A DNA stretch of 64,000 nucleotides, taken from assembly GCF_001179945.1 (NCBI RefSeq), contig NZ_CVSG01000068.1:54266-118265 (forward strand), written 5' to 3'. The notes beneath the pieces are model-generated. The model had not been told where the DNA came from and did no database searches. It worked only from the letters and a program-made list of their open reading frames with translations. This DNA is from Candidatus Pelagibacter communis (lineage in GTDB: Bacteria > Pseudomonadota > Alphaproteobacteria > Pelagibacterales > Pelagibacteraceae). Below are positions 1-7,677 of this stretch, in pieces. A program made the translations under genes and the position numbers. Every line of letters begins with the position of its first letter. The stretch's first letter is position 1.

Positions 1-230
1 TAACAAAAAAAAATGCAATAAAATTAGTTGAGTTTTTATTGAGTGAGGAAGCTCAAAATCATATTGTAAATAATACTTTTGAGTATCCAATGATAAAAGG
101 TGTATCTCCACATCCACTTGTTGTAAATATGGGATTAGATTTTAAACAAGATCTAAAAACAAAAGTTGTTAATTACGGAAAAAGACAAGCAGATGCTTTA
201 GCAGTAATGACAGCAGCGGGTTGGAAATAG
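1..230 (+). CDS. Iron(III) ABC transporter substrate-binding protein, C-terminal end (partial)
   Basis: The reading frame is already open at the left edge (first full codon at base 3) and runs to TAG at 228-230, so only about 75 C-terminal residues are present. The tail contains EYPMIKGV followed by a run ending in AVMTAAGWK, which resembles the C-terminus of FutA/FbpA-type periplasmic ferric-iron binding proteins. The genes downstream (fused double permease, then ATPase) are the matching importer parts. An internal TTG at 39 is not a credible start, because coding similarity continues upstream of it. The ligand is inferred from family and context only. Confidence 0.8.
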   Translation, partial: TKKNAIKLVEFLLSEEAQNHIVNNTFEYPMIKGVSPHPLVVNMGLDFKQDLKTKVVNYGKRQADALAVMTAAGWK

Positions 231-244
231 TTATAAATAAATAT

Positions 245-418
245 ATGGAGCGAACAATAAAAAAAAAAATTAACTTGAATAAGTTAAATACAGGTTGTTC
301 GCCTTGTATGTCAGAAGCTAAAAAAATGGAAAAAAAAATTTCACATAGGAAAGTTTCTGAAATCAAAATTGAGGAGGTTAAAAATATTATTTCCTCAATG
401 TTTGATAAAAAGTATTAA
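245..418 (+). CDS. Small hypothetical protein with a CxxC pair
   Basis: A 57-codon ORF starts at ATG 245, 15 bases after the binding-protein stop, and ends at TAA. The product is lysine-rich with one CSPC pair near residue 20 and no signal peptide or membrane segment. I do not recognise a family. It sits in the gap between the binding protein and the permease, with no visible Shine-Dalgarno. The frame could be opened 24 bases earlier from an in-frame codon overlapping the upstream stop. It may be a genuine small gene, a leader peptide, or chance in an AT-rich spacer. Confidence 0.4.
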   Translation: MERTIKKKINLNKLNTGCSPCMSEAKKMEKKISHRKVSEIKIEEVKNIISSMFDKKY

Positions 419-436
419 GAGTTTGACGTTAATATC

Positions 437-486
437 TCTGGCTTTAAATGCTAGCTAAATTTCACACTCAAGCCGCTTTAGCCAGA
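437..486 (+). other. Foldable spacer with competing stems before the iron permease
   Basis: TCTGGCT at 437-443 is complementary to AGCCAGA at 480-486. Two alternative pairings use the same bases: GGCTT at 440-444 with AAGCC at 470-474, and GCTAAA at 454-459 with TTTAGC at 477-482. They cannot all form at once. The element lies between the binding protein or small ORF and the permease start at 515, where an RNA structure could lower permease expression or protect the upstream message. There is no U-tract, so it is not a standard terminator. Function is inferred. Confidence 0.35.
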
Positions 487-514
487 AAACTTTATGTGAT
501 AACAAAACTTATTA

Positions 515-2131
515 ATGACAAAATATAATATATGGTTTTTTGGATCACTGATTGTAGCCGCAGTTGTAGCTATGCCAATTATTACCGTTTTTTCAAGTTT
601 TTTTACCGAAACAAGCAGTTATATTTTCATATTAAAAGAAACTTTTTTAATTGATTATATTTTTAATTCTATAACAGTCTTATTTTTTGTTGTGCTTTTA
701 ACTTTAATTCTCGGAATTTTTTCCGCATATTTTGTATCTTTTTATGATTTTCCTCTATCTAAATTTTTTAGTTGGGCGTTAATCTTATCTTTCGCAGTTC
801 CTGGATATATTTATGCATTTTCAATAATAGCTTTTTTTGAAAATTACGGTACAGCCTTTTCATTATTAACATTTTTTCTTGGTGAAAATAATTATAATCC
901 AATTATACCTAAAATAGATGGGTTAATCGGAGCTATATTATCTATATCATTTTCCCTATTTCCATATGTTTATGTTTTGACAAGAGCATCATTTTATTAT
1001 CAATCGAATAATTATATTGAAGTAGGAAAAAATCTAGGTCTTTCATCTAGAGAAACTTTTTTTAGAATAATTTTACCTTCTGCAAGACCAGCAATAATTG
1101 CGGGATTAGCTTTAGTATCAATGGAATGTTTGTCAGATTTTGGCACTGTATCATTTTTTAGTGTTAATACATTGACTACTGGAATTTATAACTCATGGCT
1201 TTCTTTTGATGATTTAAACACCGCTAATCAGATATCTTTTATTTTACTAATTTTTATTCTCTTACTGTTTTCGATAGAAATTTATTCAAGGAAAGAAGCA
1301 AGGTATCATCAACCAGGTAGAGGATTTAAGCCAATTACTAAAATTAAGTTAACTGGAAAAAAGTCTATAATTCCAATTTTTATTTGCTCATTGATTTTTC
1401 TATTAAGTTTTATTTTTCCAGTTTCTCAAATGATTTATTGGACCATTAAATTTCCAAAATATATCCAAGATATTGATATAATCAAAATTAATTTAAATAC
1501 TTTAATTTTAGTTGGAATAGCCAGTGCATTTATTGTGATTATTTCATTATTTATTAATTATGGGAGCAGAATATCGAAAAGTAAAATTCTGGACTATTTA
1601 ACCAATTTTTCTATTTCAGGATACGCAATACCTGGAGTAATTTTAGCAGTTGCTTTTATTACTTTTTTTTCTAATTTGAGCGATTTTTTATCTCACTTTT
1701 TTAATTTTAAAAGTATTAAAGGTTTATTCATAGGGTCTATCTTTGGACTTATTTTAGCTTATTTTATAAGATTTTTTTCTTTATCTTTTAATGGAATTAG
1801 ATCTAGCTATGAGAAAATAAATAACTCGATAGATGAAAGTGCATATCTTCTTGGTTACTCTAAATTTAATACTTTTTTTAAGATACACGTCCCATACTTA
1901 AGTACAAATGTTATATTGATCGTTTTATTAATTTCTTTAGAGGTGATTAAAGAATTGCCTATGACGATGATTTTAAGACCTTTTAATTTTGAAACTTTCG
2001 CTACTCAAGCATATATTTATGCATCTCAAGATTTGCTTGAAGCAGCTGCTTTGCCATCTCTTTTTCTAATTTTTTGGGCGACTATTTTAATTCTATTGTC
2101 ATCTAGATATATACTTTCAAAAAAAAATTAA
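515..2131 (+). CDS. Iron(III)-type ABC transporter permease, fused double-domain
   Basis: A 538-residue inner-membrane protein made of two tandem binding-protein-dependent permease domains, as in FbpB/SfuB/FutB-type iron permeases. Each half has about six hydrophobic segments and a cytoplasmic EAA-type loop: one near residue 168 (EVGKNLGLSSRETFFRIILP) and a second, more divergent one near residue 440 (DESAYLLGYSKFNTFFKIHV). These loops contact the ATPase encoded 12 bases downstream. The full-length protein would form the translocation pore for iron handed over by the partial binding protein at the window start. Start ATG 515 lacks a good Shine-Dalgarno. Confidence 0.88.
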   Translation: MTKYNIWFFGSLIVAAVVAMPIITVFSSFFTETSSYIFILKETFLIDYIFNSITVLFFVVLLTLILGIFSAYFVSFYDFPLSKFFSWALILSFAVPGYIYAFSIIAFFENYGTAFSLLTFFLGENNYNPIIPKIDGLIGAILSISFSLFPYVYVLTRASFYYQSNNYIEVGKNLGLSSRETFFRIILPSARPAIIAGLALVSMECLSDFGTVSFFSVNTLTTGIYNSWLSFDDLNTANQISFILLIFILLLFSIEIYSRKEARYHQPGRGFKPITKIKLTGKKSIIPIFICSLIFLLSFIFPVSQMIYWTIKFPKYIQDIDIIKINLNTLILVGIASAFIVIISLFINYGSRISKSKILDYLTNFSISGYAIPGVILAVAFITFFSNLSDFLSHFFNFKSIKGLFIGSIFGLILAYFIRFFSLSFNGIRSSYEKINNSIDESAYLLGYSKFNTFFKIHVPYLSTNVILIVLLISLEVIKELPMTMILRPFNFETFATQAYIYASQDLLEAAALPSLFLIFWATILILLSSRYILSKKN

Positions 2132-2143
2132 TATAATCTAAAA

Positions 2144-3214
2144 ATGAGTAAGAATTTTTTTGAAATTCAAAACGGGTATTTCACTGCAAGTGAAACAAAT
2201 AAAGTTAATAACGTAAATTTTACAATTAAAAAACAAGGTGAAATAGTTTCTTTGTTAGGTCCTTCAGGAATAGGAAAAACTACAATTTTAAGAACAATAG
2301 CTGGATTACAAAAACTCAGTGCTGGAAAAATAAAACTTAGAGATACAATCTTAGCTTCAGATGAAATTAATATTGAACCAGAAAATAGAAATATTGCTCT
2401 TTCATTCCAAGATAATTCATTATTCCCAAACTATAAGGTAATTGATAACATTAATTTTGGAGAAAAAAGATTAAACGGTAACAACTCTAAAATAGACGTT
2501 AAAGAAATAATTAAACTATTAAGAATTGAACCAATATTAGAAAAATTTCCTCATCAAATAAGTGCTGGAGAGGCACAAAGAGTCTCTTTAGCGAGATCTT
2601 TAATGTCTAAACCTGATTTATTATTATTAGATGAGCCTTTTTCTAATATTGATCAAAGCTTAAAGGAAGAAATTCAAGTTTCTGTAAAAAAATTATTAAA
2701 AAGAATAAACCTGACAACGATTATTGTCACTCATGACTCTTACGAAGCATTCTCGATGGCGGACAAATGTGGAATAATATTAGACCAGGAATTAAAACAA
2801 TTTGATGTGCCATATAATGTTCATCACGAACCAAATTCAATTGATGTTGCCAATTTTTTGAACAAAGGAATATTTATAGACGTTCAAGTAGTTGACAGTG
2901 AGTGTGCAGTTCATAGATTAAGACATGAGGAACTAGGCGAGATAAGAGGAAAATTATCTAATAGTTTTCCATCAGGATCTAAAGTTAAACTTCTTTTGCA
3001 ACCCGAAGACCTAATCCATGACGATCAAAGTAAATTAAAACTTGAAGTAGTAGATAGAAAGTTTAGAGGCACAAATTTCATTTACACATTAAAGACAAAA
3101 AAAGGTGAGCATTTACCTGTATTTGTTCATTCTCACCATATACACCAACATGAAAAATCAGAACAATTCGGTGTCAAATCTCCGATTTATATTGACCACT
3201 TAGTATGTTTTTAA
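2144..3214 (+). CDS. Iron(III)-type ABC transporter ATP-binding protein
   Basis: A 356-residue ABC ATPase that would power the preceding double permease. Walker A GPSGIGKTT is near residues 39-47, the signature is the variant ISAGEAQRVSLARS near 140 (Ala where most relatives have the second Gly), Walker B LLLLDEP is near 160, and the switch histidine VTHDSYEA is near 197. The 120 residues after the nucleotide-binding domain fit a TOBE-type regulatory domain (LLQPEDLIHDD), as in FbpC/PotA relatives. It ends 17 bases before tRNA-Arg, and its 3' end appears to carry that tRNA's -35 box. Confidence 0.88.
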   Translation: MSKNFFEIQNGYFTASETNKVNNVNFTIKKQGEIVSLLGPSGIGKTTILRTIAGLQKLSAGKIKLRDTILASDEINIEPENRNIALSFQDNSLFPNYKVIDNINFGEKRLNGNNSKIDVKEIIKLLRIEPILEKFPHQISAGEAQRVSLARSLMSKPDLLLLDEPFSNIDQSLKEEIQVSVKKLLKRINLTTIIVTHDSYEAFSMADKCGIILDQELKQFDVPYNVHHEPNSIDVANFLNKGIFIDVQVVDSECAVHRLRHEELGEIRGKLSNSFPSGSKVKLLLQPEDLIHDDQSKLKLEVVDRKFRGTNFIYTLKTKKGEHLPVFVHSHHIHQHEKSEQFGVKSPIYIDHLVCF

Positions 3215-3221
3215 GTAAATA
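3193..3221 (+). promoter_or_regulatory. Candidate sigma-70 promoter for tRNA-Arg
   Basis: TTGACC at 3193-3198 and TAAATA at 3216-3221 are separated by 17 bases, and the tRNA begins 10 bases after the -10 box. The -35 element is inside the 3' end of the ABC ATPase gene. Spacing and sequences fit the sigma-70 consensus well, but the AT-rich background makes chance matches easy. Confidence 0.5.
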
Positions 3222-3231
3222 TATTAATTTA

Positions 3232-3308
3232 GCGCCCTTAGCTCAGCTGGATAGAGCATCGGTTTTCTAAACCGAGGGTCGTAGGTTCGAATCCTTCAGG
3301 GCGCGCCA
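3232..3308 (+). tRNA. tRNA-Arg (anticodon TCT)
   Basis: A full 77-base cloverleaf: acceptor GCGCCCT pairs with AGGGCGC, the D stem is GCTC/GAGC, the anticodon stem TCGGT/ACCGA encloses the loop TTTCTAA (anticodon TCT, reading AGA and AGG), and the T loop is TTCGAAT. The 3' CCA is encoded. One oddity: the T stem GTAGG/CCTTC has a U-U mismatch at its second pair. AGA is an abundant arginine codon in this AT-rich window, so this is an important tRNA here. Confidence 0.97.
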
Positions 3309-3320
3309 ATCAATTAAACT

Positions 3321-4292
3321 ATGATCAAAAATATTCTTATTACTGGTGGAGCAGGTTATATAGGATCACATATTTCTGAAATATTAGTAAAGAATAAAAA
3401 AAAAATTTACATAGTAGATAACTTATCAACGGGCTACCGTTCTCTTATAAATAAAAAAGCTAAGTTTTTTAAACTAAATATTCATAACAATAAAAATATA
3501 AAAAAAATTATTAAAGAAAATAAAATTGACTCCGTAATTCACCTAGCAGCAAATTTAATAATAAGCGAAGGTGAAAAATATCCAAAAAAATACTATTGGA
3601 ATAACGTTATTGGAACACAAAATTTGTTAAAAGCTTGCAGTAATAATACTATTAAAAATTTCATATTCTCCTCGACTGCAGCAATTTATAAGGATGGTCA
3701 GTTTAAAGTTTCAGAAAATTCAATTATTAAACCCAAAAGTGTTTATGGTAGAACAAAAGTAAAATGCGAAAAGATTATTCAATCTTTTTGCAAAAAAAAC
3801 AATATTAATTACGGTATACTTAGATATTTCAACATCGCTGGGTCTAGCCCGTCTGGAAAAATTGGATTGATAAATAAAAGTGATCATTTATTTAAAAATT
3901 TTTCAAGAGAAGTTATGAAAAAAAGGCCTATTTTCAAAATCTATGGGAATGATTATAAAACAAAAGATGGGTCGTGTATAAGGGATTTTATTCATGTAAG
4001 TGATATTGCAGAGATTCATTTCAAAGTCTTAGAAAAAATTGATAAAACAAATAAATCTAAAATACTCAATTGTGGTTACAATAAAGGGACATCAGTTTTA
4101 GAGGTTGCCAAAGAGTTCAAAAAACAAACTTCGAAAAAAGTAAAAATATTGATTACAAAAAGGAGAAAAGCTGACCTAGTCAAAATTATCGCATCAAATA
4201 ATAAATTAATGCGTTTTATTCGTTGGAAGCCAAAATTTAATAATTTAAGAAAAATTGTTAAAAGTTGCTTAATATGGGAAAAAAGACAATAA
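3321..4292 (+). CDS. galE: UDP-glucose 4-epimerase (GalE-like, extended SDR)
   Basis: A 323-residue extended short-chain dehydrogenase/reductase. The NAD-binding motif ITGGAGYIGSH is at residues 7-17, the SSTAAIY segment supplies the active-site Ser/Thr near 116-118, and the YxxxK pair (VYGRTK) is near 140-144. Length is close to GalE (about 338). The enzyme class interconverts UDP-glucose and UDP-galactose for surface polysaccharide or lipopolysaccharide precursors. The exact sugar substrate is not proven by sequence. It follows tRNA-Arg by 12 bases and precedes the dehydrogenase by 7. Confidence 0.85.
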   Translation: MIKNILITGGAGYIGSHISEILVKNKKKIYIVDNLSTGYRSLINKKAKFFKLNIHNNKNIKKIIKENKIDSVIHLAANLIISEGEKYPKKYYWNNVIGTQNLLKACSNNTIKNFIFSSTAAIYKDGQFKVSENSIIKPKSVYGRTKVKCEKIIQSFCKKNNINYGILRYFNIAGSSPSGKIGLINKSDHLFKNFSREVMKKRPIFKIYGNDYKTKDGSCIRDFIHVSDIAEIHFKVLEKIDKTNKSKILNCGYNKGTSVLEVAKEFKKQTSKKVKILITKRRKADLVKIIASNNKLMRFIRWKPKFNNLRKIVKSCLIWEKRQ

Positions 4293-4299
4293 TACTATT

Positions 4300-5364
4300 A
4301 TGAAGAATTATAAAATAGCAACAATAGCTGGCGATGGGATAGGTAAGGAAGTAATGCCAGAAGGTATTAAAGTATTAAAAGAAACTGCAAAAAAACATCA
4401 ATTCAACATACAGTTTGATGAATTTGATTTTGCTTCATGCGATTATTATGAAAAAAATGGAAAAATGCTTCCTGATGATTGGAAAGAAAAAATTTCAGGT
4501 CATGACGCGATATATTTTGGTGCAGTAGGAGATCCCTCAAAAGTTCCAGATCATATAAGCCTTTGGGGTTCTCTACTAAAATTTAGAAGAGAATTTGATC
4601 AATATATAAATTTAAGACCAGTAAAATTATTTAATGGTGTTCCTTGTCCTTTAGCAAATAAAAATCCAGGTGATATAGATATGTTCATCGTAAGAGAAAA
4701 TACCGAGGGAGAATATTCATCAGTAGGAGGGAAAATGTTTCAAGGCTCGGAGAGGGAAATTGCTATTCAAGAAACTATTATGTCAAGACATGGAATTGAT
4801 AGAGTTCAAAAATTTGCTTTTGAATTAGCTAAATCAAGAGGTAGAAAAAAAGTGACGAATGCAACAAAGTCAAATGGGATTTCAATCACTATGCCATATT
4901 GGGATGAAAGATTTAATTTAATGAAAAAAAATTATCCTAATATTAAAACTGATCAATATCATATTGATATACTCACTGCACGATTTGTCTTAACACCTGA
5001 ATGGTTTGACGTTGTAGTTGCCTCAAATTTATTTGGAGATATTTTATCAGATTTAGGGCCAGCATGTACTGGAACAATTGGAATAGCTCCATCAGGAAAC
5101 ATAAATCCTGATAAAAAATTTCCATCACTGTTTGAACCAGTTCACGGTTCTGCACCCGATATAGCAGGTAAAGGAATAGCAAATCCTATTGGCCAAATTT
5201 GGTCTGGAGCGATGATGCTAGATTTTTTAGGAGAGCATGAAGCATCTAAAAGCATAGAAAATTCAATTGAGAAAACGTTGGCAAAAAAAGAGAGTAGAAC
5301 AAAGGACCTTCAAGGTAATAGCGATACAGTAAAATGCGCTAGAGCTGTATTTAATAACATATAA
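4300..5364 (+). CDS. D-malate / tartrate dehydrogenase family enzyme (isopropylmalate dehydrogenase superfamily)
   Basis: A 354-residue member of the metal- and NAD-dependent beta-decarboxylating dehydrogenases. GDGIGKEV is at the N-terminus, the substrate loop contains LLKFRREFDQYINLRPVKLF, the conserved arginines and VRENTEGEYS follow, and the metal/NAD region is NLFGDILSDLGP plus EPVHGSAPDIAGKG. The VGDPSKVPDHISLWG stretch is characteristic of the DmlA/TtuC branch rather than LeuB, which suggests oxidative decarboxylation of D-malate or tartrate. Neighbours (galE, zapE) give no pathway clue. LeuB is the main alternative. Confidence 0.8.
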   Translation: MKNYKIATIAGDGIGKEVMPEGIKVLKETAKKHQFNIQFDEFDFASCDYYEKNGKMLPDDWKEKISGHDAIYFGAVGDPSKVPDHISLWGSLLKFRREFDQYINLRPVKLFNGVPCPLANKNPGDIDMFIVRENTEGEYSSVGGKMFQGSEREIAIQETIMSRHGIDRVQKFAFELAKSRGRKKVTNATKSNGISITMPYWDERFNLMKKNYPNIKTDQYHIDILTARFVLTPEWFDVVVASNLFGDILSDLGPACTGTIGIAPSGNINPDKKFPSLFEPVHGSAPDIAGKGIANPIGQIWSGAMMLDFLGEHEASKSIENSIEKTLAKKESRTKDLQGNSDTVKCARAVFNNI

Positions 5365-5367
5365 TTA

Positions 5368-6414
5368 ATGTTTAAAAATTCTTTACAAAATTCTTTTATA
5401 GAATTTTGCCATAGTAATAAATTTGAAATTAATAACAAACAAATAGAAATAGTGAATTCTTTAGAGGATTTTTTAAATACAAAAAAGAAATTACTTAATT
5501 TCTTTACGCAGACAGATAAATATTGTTTTTATCTATACGGCGGTGTTGGTGTTGGAAAGACAATGATAGTGAATCAAGTATATCAGCAAGTTAAGGCTAA
5601 TAAAATGAAGGTTCATTTTAATGAATTTATGATTAATTTTCATGATTTCAGACACGAAGAAAATGAAGAAAATTCAATTAAAAAATTCGTTAAAAACTTA
5701 AAAAAAAAATTCGATCTTATTTTTTTAGATGAATTTCAAGTTACAAATATTGTTGATGCAATGATTCTTGGAAAATTATTTGAAAAAATATTTGAAGAAA
5801 ACATTAAAATCATTTTGACAACTAATACTAAAATTACTGATCTTTACAAAGATGGATTACAAAGGGAGCAATTCATACCTTTTCTTGAGTTAATCAATAA
5901 AAAATCAGTGCAAAAAGAACTGTTTTTAGAAGATGATTACAGAACACAGAGACAAGATAAATATCAAAGAATTTTTTATCCCTTAAATGAAAAAACTTTG
6001 TTTAATGTAAATCAAAAATTTAGAATATTGACAAAAAATTTAAAAAAAGAAAAAAAGTCAATAAACACAAAAGGAAGAGTTTTTAATTTAAATAATTTTT
6101 ATGATGGTGTAGCTAGATTTAATTTTAGAGAATTATGTGATAAAAATTTGGGAGCAGAGGATTATTTAAATTTATCTAGAATTTGTAATCATATCTTTAT
6201 TGAAGAAGTACCTATCTTTAATGACTATAACTCTAACCAGCAACTTAGATTTATTACCTTAATTGATATTTTTTATGAAAAAAAAGTTGGTTTGACAATT
6301 TCAATGGAGACAGAAATTATGAGGTTAGGAACATCAAAGAAACACGCTGAAGTTTTCAAAAGGACAATTAGCAGAGTTTATGAAATGACTGCATCAAATA
6401 ATCTTTTAGTTTAG
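5368..6414 (+). CDS. zapE: Cell division protein ZapE (AFG1-like ATPase)
   Basis: A 348-residue AFG1/ZapE-family P-loop ATPase. Walker A GGVGVGKTM is near residues 57-65 and Walker B DLIFLDEFQV near 116-125, with a family-typical sensor region (IILTTNTKITDLYKDGLQREQFIPF) and a C-terminal ITLIDIFYEKKVGLTIS block. In Proteobacteria ZapE associates with the Z-ring and aids division under stress; the mitochondrial homologue is AFG1. It starts 3 bases after the dehydrogenase stop and so is probably in the same transcript. Confidence 0.87.
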   Translation: MFKNSLQNSFIEFCHSNKFEINNKQIEIVNSLEDFLNTKKKLLNFFTQTDKYCFYLYGGVGVGKTMIVNQVYQQVKANKMKVHFNEFMINFHDFRHEENEENSIKKFVKNLKKKFDLIFLDEFQVTNIVDAMILGKLFEKIFEENIKIILTTNTKITDLYKDGLQREQFIPFLELINKKSVQKELFLEDDYRTQRQDKYQRIFYPLNEKTLFNVNQKFRILTKNLKKEKKSINTKGRVFNLNNFYDGVARFNFRELCDKNLGAEDYLNLSRICNHIFIEEVPIFNDYNSNQQLRFITLIDIFYEKKVGLTISMETEIMRLGTSKKHAEVFKRTISRVYEMTASNNLLV

Positions 6415-6517
6415 GTTGTAAATAAACACATTTAGTTAAAATAAATAGATTTACTTCTACATATTGACCCGTTTAAAATTGAAATTGAAAAAAAAATAAA
6501 TCATAATTCGTTTAATC

Positions 6518-6540
6518 ATTTTGAATACATAATTCAAAAT
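6518..6540. promoter_or_regulatory. 9-bp perfect inverted repeat upstream of aapJ
   Basis: ATTTTGAAT (6518-6526) and ATTCAAAAT (6532-6540) are perfect inverted repeats separated by five bases, 33 bases before the aapJ start. The shape fits a dimeric regulator's operator or a small RNA hairpin in the leader. AT-rich composition raises the chance expectation, so the role is inferred. Confidence 0.35.
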
Positions 6541-6552
6541 ATTGTTAACAAT
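6541..6552. promoter_or_regulatory. 12-bp perfect palindrome next to the aapJ ribosome binding site
   Basis: ATTGTTAACAAT is a perfect 12-base palindrome directly abutting the inverted repeat at 6518-6540 and just upstream of the A-rich AAGGA ribosome binding site of aapJ. Two adjacent dyads ahead of a presumably highly expressed binding-protein gene suggest regulation, but no known operator is recognised. Confidence 0.3.
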
Positions 6553-6572
6553 AAAAAAAAGGAAATCATAAT

Positions 6573-7613
6573 ATGATTAAATCTATAAAAAATTGGATTT
6601 TAGTTGGTTTTGCATCTCTACTTTTAGCTGCTTGCGGTCAAGATGGTGCAGGGTCTAAAAAATCCAAAACTTTAGAAAACACGAAAAAAGCTGGTTTTGT
6701 AAAGTGTGGAGTTTCTGAAGGAGTTCCTGGATTTTCAAATGCTGATGCATCAGGAAATTGGTCTGGGATCGATGTGGATGTGTGTAGAGCTGTAGCAGCA
6801 GCTGTTTTAGGTGATGCTGATAAAGTTAAATATACTCCATTAAACGCTGCAGAGAGATTTACAGCATTAAATTCTGGTGAAATAGATATTTTATCACGAA
6901 ATACAACTTGGACATTATCAAGAGACGCTGACATTGGACTAACTTTTGTTGGTGTAAACTTTTACGATGGTCAAGGTTTTATGGTGAGAAAAAGTTCTGG
7001 AATTAATTCTGTGAATGAATTCAAAGATGGTATAGTTGCATGTACGAATATTGGTACTACTACTGAACTTAATATGAGAGATTTTTTCAACTCAAAAAAT
7101 ATTAAGTATGAACCTCTTGGTTTCAAAAGTGCAGATGAAGTTGTTCAAGCTTATGACGCAGGAAGATGTGATACTTATACAACTGATAAATCTGGTCTAG
7201 CTGCGCAAAGAACAAAAATGAAAGATCCTTCTGAACATAAAGTATTACCAGAAACAATCTCAAAAGAGCCATTAGGTCCTGTTGTGAGACAAGGAGATAA
7301 TGTTTGGGAAGATATAGTAAGATGGTCTTTAAATACATTTATTGAAGCAGAGGAATACGGTGTTAATTCAGCTAATGCATCTAGTCTGAAAGAATCTGAT
7401 AATCCTGCTATTAAGAGATTAGTAGGAGCAGAGGGTGAATTAGGTGCTGCATTCGGTCTGGATAATGAATGGAGCTTAAGAATTATAGAGCAAGTTGGAA
7501 ACTATGGTGAAAGCTACAAAAAACACCTTGCTGATACAGGAATTATGCCTAATAGAGGTCCAAATCAACTTTGGACTAAGGGCGGAATTCTTTATGTTCC
7601 ACCTGCAAGATAA
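6573..7613 (+). CDS. aapJ: General L-amino acid ABC transporter substrate-binding protein AapJ
   Basis: A 346-residue family-3 extracellular binding protein closely resembling AapJ/YhdW. The landmark blocks CGVSEGVPGFS, GIDVDVCRAVAAAV, RNTTWTLSRD and FYDGQGFMVRK are all present, and it heads the matching permease and ATPase genes. It binds a broad range of L-amino acids in the periplasm. The N-terminus carries LLLAAC with Cys at residue 21, a good lipobox, so it may be a lipid-anchored binding protein rather than freely soluble. AAGGA lies about 10 bases before the ATG. A terminator-like hairpin follows its stop. Confidence 0.95.
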   Translation: MIKSIKNWILVGFASLLLAACGQDGAGSKKSKTLENTKKAGFVKCGVSEGVPGFSNADASGNWSGIDVDVCRAVAAAVLGDADKVKYTPLNAAERFTALNSGEIDILSRNTTWTLSRDADIGLTFVGVNFYDGQGFMVRKSSGINSVNEFKDGIVACTNIGTTTELNMRDFFNSKNIKYEPLGFKSADEVVQAYDAGRCDTYTTDKSGLAAQRTKMKDPSEHKVLPETISKEPLGPVVRQGDNVWEDIVRWSLNTFIEAEEYGVNSANASSLKESDNPAIKRLVGAEGELGAAFGLDNEWSLRIIEQVGNYGESYKKHLADTGIMPNRGPNQLWTKGGILYVPPAR

Positions 7614-7627
7614 TTCATAAATTAATT

Positions 7628-7660
7628 AAAAAGGGCTGGATTTATTCAGCCCTTTTTTTT
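7628..7660 (+). terminator. Intrinsic terminator / attenuating hairpin between aapJ and aapQ
   Basis: GGGCTG (7633-7638) pairs with CAGCCC (7647-7652) around an eight-base loop, flanked by an A-tract before and eight Ts (7653-7660) after. This is a standard rho-independent shape. It sits inside the transporter operon, 14 bases after aapJ, so it probably lets aapJ be made in excess over the permeases by partial termination and 3'-end protection. Confidence 0.88.
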
Positions 7661-7677
7661 ATTCTCTAAACATTCTC

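Noticed and set aside
451..482. Resemblance of the spacer to a tmRNA tag (Ala-Leu-Ala codons)
   Set aside because: No tRNA-like domain, no tag start and no pseudoknots are present around it; the match is only a few codons long.
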